Source: an uncultured Desulfofustis sp. (GTDB lineage: Bacteria > Desulfobacterota > Desulfobulbia > Desulfobulbales > Desulfocapsaceae). From it: a stretch of DNA of 59,136 bases. The notes beneath the pieces are model-generated. The model was not told the DNA's origin. It did no database searches and saw only the letters and a list, made by a program, of their open reading frames with translations. The translations under genes and the position numbers were made by a program. Positions 53,579-59,136 of the stretch are shown piece by piece; position 1 is the first letter of the stretch; every line of letters begins with the position of its first letter. The stretch is taken from NCBI GenBank assembly GCA_905479735.1, contig CAJQNS010000069.1, forward strand, positions 1 to 59,136. The letters run 5' to 3'.

Positions 53579-54803
53579 CAGGAGCCAGGCTCATCACATA
53601 TATGGAGCCCTGAATCCATCCTTCTCTTTCCTTTCTTAGATTGAGCAGCGTCTGAGAGATTATATTCCAGCCTGCCCGGGCGGCTGTGTCAAAGACATAG
53701 CATCCGCTGTGAGCGAAGCGACCGCTTTGCTGAAGAACTGGAGAATCAGCATCGGAAGAGAAGTGTTCGACTGAAAACATGAAGTGACCGTGAGTGGCCA
53801 TTATATAAGAAACTCGATTGAACAACTCCTCAAGATCGCCGAGGTAGGGGAGCACATCGGCGCAGACAATAAGATCATAATTAGTCTCGGGGTCAGTACG
53901 GAGGAATTCGATGATTTCTGAGACATGCAAGTAATTGTACAACTTCTTCTCATGCGCCACATCGAGCATTTTCCTGGAAATATCCACTCCTGTCATTGAT
54001 TGACATAACGAGCAGAATTGTTCTCCGACCAATCCAGTGCCGCAGCCCAGATCCAGCAGTCGCTGCGGTCTCCCGCCTGGCAGAAGGTGCAGATAAATAT
54101 TGAGCAGCTCTGACGGTAGATCATAACCAAGATTGTCGGTCAGGCTCGCTTCGTAATGACCGGCAAATTGGTCAAATACTTCTCTAACGTAACCGTTCGG
54201 AGAATGGTTTCTGGCCTCACCAGAAAGTGCTGCCCGCATATGATCGGCCGAGGCATGCTCAGGGTTTAATTCAAGAATCCGTTCATAAAGTTCCCTGGCA
54301 CGTTCGTTTTCTCCATGTTTGTGAGTTAGATAGGCCAAATTGTTAAGAGAGGGGAGGTGAGTTGGAGTATGGGCCAGAATCGACGCGTAGATATGAGCAG
54401 CTTTGTCGTCTTCGCCAAGGAATCGGTAGCACCCGGCCAGGTTGTAGTGGCAATCTATATCATCGGGTGCAACTTCCAGGGCCCTCTGATACGAGGCAAT
54501 AGCCTCTTCGAAGCGACCGAGTTCTTTTTGACAGATGCCTGTATTGTAGAGAAGATCTTCGCTTGAGTCATTGATTGCCAGTCCGCCAAGATAGAAATCG
54601 AGGGCCTCTTCATAACGACCTAGCTCAAAAAGCAACAACCCGCAGTTGAAATAAAGCTGCCAGATTCCAGGATACTGCTCAATGAGTTCACGGTAGTGAA
54701 ACTCAGCCCGGTCGTAATAGCCGTTCTGGTGGTGTTCGAATACTTCTGTCAATCTACTTTCAAGTGAATTGTCTTCACTGGAAATGAGTTGTTCATCGGG
54801 CAT
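53571..54803 (-). CDS. TPR protein fused to a SAM-dependent methyltransferase
   Basis: 410 residues from ATG 54803 (MPDEQLISSEDNS); an earlier start at 54851 is possible. TPR repeats span about 15-190 (YYDRAEFHYRELIEQYPGIWQLYFNCGLLLFELGRYEEALDFYL). The methyltransferase fold (about 210-400) has motif I RLLDLGCGTGLVGEQF, SMTGVDISRKMLDVA and YDLIVCADVLPYLGDLEELF. The TPR part should recruit a protein substrate. Substrate unknown. Cytoplasmic. Confidence 0.87.
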   Translation of the reverse strand: MPDEQLISSEDNSLESRLTEVFEHHQNGYYDRAEFHYRELIEQYPGIWQLYFNCGLLLFELGRYEEALDFYLGGLAINDSSEDLLYNTGICQKELGRFEEAIASYQRALEVAPDDIDCHYNLAGCYRFLGEDDKAAHIYASILAHTPTHLPSLNNLAYLTHKHGENERARELYERILELNPEHASADHMRAALSGEARNHSPNGYVREVFDQFAGHYEASLTDNLGYDLPSELLNIYLHLLPGGRPQRLLDLGCGTGLVGEQFCSLCQSMTGVDISRKMLDVAHEKKLYNYLHVSEIIEFLRTDPETNYDLIVCADVLPYLGDLEELFNRVSYIMATHGHFMFSVEHFSSDADSPVLQQSGRFAHSGCYVFDTAARAGWNIISQTLLNLRKEREGWIQGSIYVMSLAPVK

Positions 54804-54934
54804 GGAATCGAAAATACATATGGCTGAGAAATGACGTGCAATTAACACCATTTCTAATATAAATGAGGTGCGTTATTATACTTGTAAGCGATGGGTGTGA
54901 CAAGTACGCATAATTGAGATCTCAGGTACCGGCT

Positions 54935-56323
54935 ATGTCTCCAACTGAAAGTGCAAGACGCGAAATGATAGGCAGCGAAGGCATGGTTCTGCTCGATATG
55001 ATCAGAAGGCTGAACCGGCGTAGTGCCACCGGCCACCTTCTGAAACTGATCCAGAAGACCCATCCTGCTGATATGGCCTGGGTCTTCAGGCATTTGAATG
55101 AGGAAGAACGATCCAAGATATTCAATATAATAGGTCAGACCGAAGTCGTAGGTGAATTCCTCAGCGAACTGGATGATGCGATTCTCGTAGATCTTGTCCA
55201 GGAGCTGACGCCGAAGTACCTGGCCTCAATTCTTGCGGATATTCCCTCCGATGATGCGGTTGACATTCTCGAGACCATTCCGGAAGATCTGGCTGCTGAG
55301 ATCAGCAAGCATATGGAAAAGGAAGACCGTGAAGAGGTCGAAGGTCTTCTGCAGTATCATCCTGAGACAGCCGGTGGTTTGATGTCGCCCGATTTTATGT
55401 GTCTGGATGAAAGCCTGTCGATTGGCGAGGCCATCTCTATTATCCAGCAGAAAAGTGAAGAGATGGAGATGGTATTCTATCTCTATATCCAACATGAGGA
55501 TGGTAAGCTGGCCGGTGTGATATCCCTGCGTGAGCTGTTGATGAATGCGCCTGGGAGAAAACTCAAAGATGTGATGAACTCCAAGGTTATTTCGGTGAAC
55601 ACCGATACCAATCAGGGTGAAGTCGCCCATGTGGTTTCCCAGTACAACATCCTTGCCGTGCCGGTGGTCGATTCCTCTTATAACCTGGTCGGGATTGTCA
55701 CCGTCGACGACATTATCGACGTCATCCGTGAGGAAGCAACCGAAGATTTTCTGCAGATGGCAGGAGCCGGTAAGGATCGTGAGATTCTGCTGAAATCTAC
55801 TTTCGACAACGCCATGCTCAGAGCGCCCTGGCTTTTTGCTTCGTGGGTCGGCGGGATCATGGCCATGATCATAATAGGTAGTTTCGAGCAGGAATTAGCC
55901 AGTGTTCTCGCGCTGGCTTCATTTATTCCGATCGTCATGGGTATGGGTGGCAACATTGCAACCCAGTCCTCGACCATCATAGTTCGAGGTATCGCCACTG
56001 GCCGGGTGAACATGAATGAGTTGCTCAAAGTAATACTCAAGGAATTCAGGGTTGGCTTGCTGCTCGGCTTTGTCTACGGTATTTTTCTCGGAGTGGTCTC
56101 TTTTTTCCTGCACCGGGATCCCACCCTGCTGGGAGTGGTTGTCGGACTGTCGATATTCGTCATCATGGCCATGTCAGCAACCCTGGGAACGATCATCCCT
56201 CTGATCCTAAAGCGCTTCGGATTTGATGCCGCTATCGCTACCGGTCCGTTCGTTACCACCGCCATCGATATAGTTGGTGTGCTGATGTATTTTTACACGG
56301 CTAAAGTCATTCTCCACCTTTAA
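54935..56323 (+). CDS. mgtE: Magnesium transporter MgtE
   Basis: 462 residues from ATG 54935 (CAGG 8 bases upstream); an upstream TTG at 54914 is possible. Superhelical N domain (HPADMAWVFRHLNEEERSKIFNII ... DDAVDILETIPEDLAAEISKHM), two CBS domains (about 125-250, LVGIVTVDDIIDVIREEATEDF), and five membrane helices from about 280 with PIVMGMGGNIATQSSTIIVRGIATG (pore). The cytosolic part senses Mg and closes the channel. Confidence 0.95.
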   Translation: MSPTESARREMIGSEGMVLLDMIRRLNRRSATGHLLKLIQKTHPADMAWVFRHLNEEERSKIFNIIGQTEVVGEFLSELDDAILVDLVQELTPKYLASILADIPSDDAVDILETIPEDLAAEISKHMEKEDREEVEGLLQYHPETAGGLMSPDFMCLDESLSIGEAISIIQQKSEEMEMVFYLYIQHEDGKLAGVISLRELLMNAPGRKLKDVMNSKVISVNTDTNQGEVAHVVSQYNILAVPVVDSSYNLVGIVTVDDIIDVIREEATEDFLQMAGAGKDREILLKSTFDNAMLRAPWLFASWVGGIMAMIIIGSFEQELASVLALASFIPIVMGMGGNIATQSSTIIVRGIATGRVNMNELLKVILKEFRVGLLLGFVYGIFLGVVSFFLHRDPTLLGVVVGLSIFVIMAMSATLGTIIPLILKRFGFDAAIATGPFVTTAIDIVGVLMYFYTAKVILHL

Positions 56324-56340
56324 ACTGTTCAACACTCTTC

Positions 56341-57456
56341 ATGGAGCCCTCCAGAAAGACCGGTTCTCTGAAACCTTTTATCATTCTGCTGTTTGTAGCC
56401 GGTGCGCTTTGGTACCTGTTTGGTCAAGATGACTGGCGGCGGATTAACCGCACGGCTGAACCTCGAGCAATAACCGCCCGCGGAGACCTGGCAGAGGATG
56501 AGCTCAACACCATCGATATATTCCGGGAAAGCTCACCCTCGGTGGTTTTTATTACCAGTATTGCAGTCAGGAGAAATCTGTTCTCCCTAAATGCCGTTGA
56601 GATTCCTCAGGGAACAGGGTCAGGTTTTATCTGGGACAATGAAGGCAGGATAGTTACTAATTATCACGTTATTTCCGACGCCAGTCAAATCCGGGTAACC
56701 CTTTCCGACCAGTCAGAGCATAAGGCCGTCCTCGTGGGCGCTGCCCCGGACAGGGACCTTGCAGTTCTGCAGATCAGCGCCTCCAAGGAAAAACTCAAAC
56801 CGATATCGGTCGGCGAGGCCGACAATCTGCTTGTCGGCCAGAAGGTGTTTGCCATCGGCAATCCTTTTGGCCTTGACCACACGATTACCTCCGGTATCAT
56901 TTCGGCACTGGGCCGAGAAATAAATGCGATCACCGGCAGAACTATCAAAGGAGTGATCCAGACCGATGCGGCAATTAATCCTGGAAATTCTGGTGGCCCT
57001 CTTTTGGATAGTGCCGGCCGACTGATAGGAGTTAATACCGCTATTTACAGTCCTTCTGGGGCCTATGCCGGAATTGGTTTTGCCGTACCGGTCGAACAAA
57101 TCAACCAGGTGGTCCCGGAGTTGATCAGAAACGGCCGGCTGATCAAACCAGGTATCGGTGTGACCCTGGTCGATGAGCGTTATGCCGCCAGGTACGGGAT
57201 TAGAGAAGGTATACTCATTGGCGAAGTTGAGACGGGGGGACCTGCGCACCAGGCTGGGCTGCAGGCTGCCCGTCAGTATCGCGGTGAAATCGTTAGCGGT
57301 GACATTATCGTTGGGATCGAGGGCAAGACGGTAAGTTCCGTTGATGATATCAGGCACATCTTGGAAAATCTCGAGGTCGGCGATGAGATAGAGTTGGTCT
57401 ATTTGAGAAAAGGGCAGCAACTCACGGCCCGAATGAGGCTCGAACCGGTCAACTGA
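56341..57456 (+). CDS. Membrane-anchored HtrA/DegS-like serine protease
   Basis: 371 residues. A transmembrane anchor (about 12-27, PFIILLFVAGALWYLFG) rather than a cleavable signal. Trypsin-like domain with triad His in TNYHVISDA, Asp in DRDLAVLQI and Ser in NPGNSGGPLL; one PDZ domain (about 275-365, KPGIGVTLVDERYAARYG). One PDZ plus anchor is the DegS layout, which cuts RseA in enterics. Follows mgtE by 17 bases. Confidence 0.92.
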   Translation: MEPSRKTGSLKPFIILLFVAGALWYLFGQDDWRRINRTAEPRAITARGDLAEDELNTIDIFRESSPSVVFITSIAVRRNLFSLNAVEIPQGTGSGFIWDNEGRIVTNYHVISDASQIRVTLSDQSEHKAVLVGAAPDRDLAVLQISASKEKLKPISVGEADNLLVGQKVFAIGNPFGLDHTITSGIISALGREINAITGRTIKGVIQTDAAINPGNSGGPLLDSAGRLIGVNTAIYSPSGAYAGIGFAVPVEQINQVVPELIRNGRLIKPGIGVTLVDERYAARYGIREGILIGEVETGGPAHQAGLQAARQYRGEIVSGDIIVGIEGKTVSSVDDIRHILENLEVGDEIELVYLRKGQQLTARMRLEPVN

Positions 57457-57465
57457 AAGATCAAT

Positions 57466-58500
57466 CTACTCTGCATGGATCCTGGTTGATTCTCTTCTGG
57501 CGAGTTCCCTCATATCTTTAGTGCGGTCTGATTCGTCGACGATTTCCTCTCCGACAATCTCTTCGAGCACGTCTTCCATGGAGATGATACCGGTCACCGA
57601 TCCATATTCATCAACAACCACGAAGAGATGCTGGCGTTTCTCGAAAAAATCTACCAAAACCCGGTTGAGCGGCATGGATTCCGGAACAAAATGAGCAGGC
57701 CCTTTCAGTTTGCTCAACGTTGTTGCCAGCTTCTGCTCGGCTGCAGCCTGCAGAACATCTTTTCTCATGATAATCCCGGTCACGTCATCCGGGTCCTTAT
57801 CGTACACCGGTACGCGGCTGTGACTGGTCAATCGCGAGATTTCGAGCATTGCCTCTTCAACCGAGAGGTTTTCATCCAGTGAAAAAGTGACGGTGCGCGG
57901 CGTCATGACCTGGCGTACCGTTTTTTGTTTCAGATCGATAATATTTGAAATCACTTTTTCCTGCACCTCTTCAAGCTGGCCAGATTCGCGGGACATGGCT
58001 GCAATGGTCTGCAGCTCCTCACCAGAGATGGACTCATCGCTCCTGTCCTTGGGAATCAGTCGAGTGATCGTTTGACAAAGCTTGACGATTGGTTTGAGGC
58101 ACACCACCATAAGGCGAATTGGCAAAGCAATAAACGGAGCCAGTCGGTATGAGTAGGACACCCCGACAGTTTTGGGAATAATCTCTGAAAAGATGAGGAT
58201 TGCCATGGTGAAGGCGGCGGAAAAGAGAAGCACATTGCCGTCGCCGAACAAATGGGCGGCGGAGGCCCCGGCAATGGCGGCACCAACCGTATTGGCGATG
58301 GTATTGAGGGTGAGAATCGCGGTGATCGGCTCGTCAATATCGCTTTTCAGCTCATGCAGCACTGCTCCTGCACGGGTTCCTGATTTGCGGAGCATCTCCA
58401 CCTGAGAGGTGGTCAATGAGTAGAGTACAGCTTCACAGATGGAACAGAGAGCCGACACAACAATGGCCAGGGAGACAGAAATGATGAGGGTGTTAAGCAT
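57466..58500 (-). CDS. CNNM/DUF21 membrane protein with CBS pair, no CorC domain
   Basis: 344 residues. DUF21 membrane region about 1-180 (ISVSLAIVVSALCSICEAVLYSLTTSQVEML, and SEIIPKTVGVSYSYRLAPFI with the conserved EIIPK). CBS pair about 195-325 (QVMTPRTVTFSLDE, ISRLTSHSRVPVYDKDPDDVTGIIMRKDVL, LFVVVDEYGSVTGIISMEDVLEEIVGEEIVDESD). The CorC/HlyC transporter-associated domain that usually follows is missing; the protein ends 20 residues later. Family members are linked to Mg or Co efflux; mgtE lies 1.1 kb away, but the operons converge on degS-like. Confidence 0.9.
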   Translation of the reverse strand: MLNTLIISVSLAIVVSALCSICEAVLYSLTTSQVEMLRKSGTRAGAVLHELKSDIDEPITAILTLNTIANTVGAAIAGASAAHLFGDGNVLLFSAAFTMAILIFSEIIPKTVGVSYSYRLAPFIALPIRLMVVCLKPIVKLCQTITRLIPKDRSDESISGEELQTIAAMSRESGQLEEVQEKVISNIIDLKQKTVRQVMTPRTVTFSLDENLSVEEAMLEISRLTSHSRVPVYDKDPDDVTGIIMRKDVLQAAAEQKLATTLSKLKGPAHFVPESMPLNRVLVDFFEKRQHLFVVVDEYGSVTGIISMEDVLEEIVGEEIVDESDRTKDMRELARRESTRIHAE

Positions 58501-58632
58501 GGGGGGTTCTCCGAATCATTGTAATTCAGGTGTTGATGTATAATAGTAGTCAAATAACGTTTTTCCTAGATAATTCAGGCCGCTTGCCGGTTAATCTCGT
58601 GAATGGTACTGACCACTGCATAAGGTAAAGAT

Positions 58633-59136
58633 ATGAACAATTGCCAGGTAGGGCTATCCCAGAAATCGATTGTTAGCTACCCGGGAGCACTGCTCGTTTT
58701 CCTTGTTGCCGCAAATGGAAAAAAGCTACCAAAGTGTGACCAGAAAATTCGGCCTATTGTCAAAGAACTTTTCTCTTTAGGAGACTTCAGGGGAAAGAAG
58801 GATGAATCTATTCTTTTGTATCCGGGTCGCTCTGATGCAGCTAAAGGGTTTTGCTGTAGGCGGATATTGTTGGTTGGTATCGGAGATTTGAAGAAGGATG
58901 ATGCCCTGGGCCAAAGTAATGATATCTTAAGAAAAGCCGGCGGCACCATCAGTCAGTCGGCGAAAAAGGTGAAAGCTGATGAGCTTCTTCTTGTGATTCC
59001 AGAGTTTTTGAATGATGCTAAATATATTTTGACCGGTTGTCTGGTTGAAGGGCTGTTACTGGGAAATTATCAATTTAGAAATTACAAGAAAAAAGAATCA
59101 AAAAAGACTGAGTATAAAGGTCTGAAAACGCTGACG
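58633..59136 (+). CDS. pepA: Leucyl aminopeptidase (PepA), N-terminal part, runs off the window
   Basis: 168 codons from ATG 58633 to the window edge. The sequence (ALLVFLVAANGKKLPKCDQK, LFSLGDFRGKKDESILLYPG, RILLVGIGDLKKDDALGQSND) has the mixed alpha/beta pattern of the M17 N-terminal domain, including the VG(L/I)G signature strand. The catalytic C-terminal domain lies beyond the edge, so the call rests on this domain alone. AAGG lies about 6 bases upstream. Confidence 0.75.
   Translation, partial: MNNCQVGLSQKSIVSYPGALLVFLVAANGKKLPKCDQKIRPIVKELFSLGDFRGKKDESILLYPGRSDAAKGFCCRRILLVGIGDLKKDDALGQSNDILRKAGGTISQSAKKVKADELLLVIPEFLNDAKYILTGCLVEGLLLGNYQFRNYKKKESKKTEYKGLKTLT

Overview
The window looks like ordinary chromosome of a motile, Gram-negative, anaerobic bacterium of the Desulfobacterota (formerly Deltaproteobacteria), most likely a Desulfobulbales-type sulfur or sulfate metaboliser. 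This placement is inferred from gene content: a FlhG/MotE-containing flagellar cluster, an exported pentaheme cytochrome, selenocysteine-dependent exported proteins, many lipoproteins and large TPR proteins. No rRNA, tRNA, CRISPR array, insertion sequence or phage module was seen.

Layout. 1-2.4 kb: the tail of an aminotransferase, a SleB-like cell wall hydrolase, a small membrane protein and a lipoprotein that seems to start at CTG. 1.8-16.6 kb: a flagellar block on the minus strand, running fliF-fliG-motE-motA-motB-fliL-fliM-fliN-flhG-PilZ. A TPR protein lies upstream of it. A CheC/FliM-like protein with a degenerate receiver lies on the plus strand, followed by a convergent sigma-54 activator of FleQ/FlrC type. 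16.8-24.9 kb: a secreted nuclease, a two-module pentapeptide-repeat protein, SlyD, HisI-HisG-YsxC, a Cys-rich small protein, LepA and RpoH. 25-35.8 kb: a sugar aminotransferase, a 1343-residue TPR/outer-membrane protein, GreA, a FadR-type TetR regulator with a matching operator, a PurD-PurE fusion, a threonylcarbamoyl-AMP synthase and EttA. 35.9-43.9 kb: the most interesting part (below). 43.9-59.1 kb: RarA, a GAF-cyclase, an S4 protein, a lipoprotein, MurJ, an EF-G-like protein, MogA, PurM, a TPR-methyltransferase, MgtE, a DegS-like protease, a CBS-domain membrane protein and the start of PepA.

Main discovery. Three genes in 8 kb each contain one in-frame TGA that splits a continuous, family-consistent protein: a pentaheme cytochrome (U320), a three-domain rhodanese lipoprotein (U196) and an exported metallophosphatase-like protein (U48, in an ESCGU motif). 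Each TGA is followed at +12 to +30 by a hairpin whose loop contains GGUC, as in the Escherichia coli fdhF SECIS. I read all three as selenoproteins. All three carry export signals, so they suggest a cell-envelope selenium/sulfur/heme redox system. Conventional gene calling would break each into two pieces or lose its N-terminus.

Secondary points: a perfect FadR-type operator upstream of the TetR gene, with a degraded copy ahead of ppaC; a PurD-PurE fusion; an EF-G paralogue without the catalytic switch II histidine; and several unexplained dyads in promoter regions.
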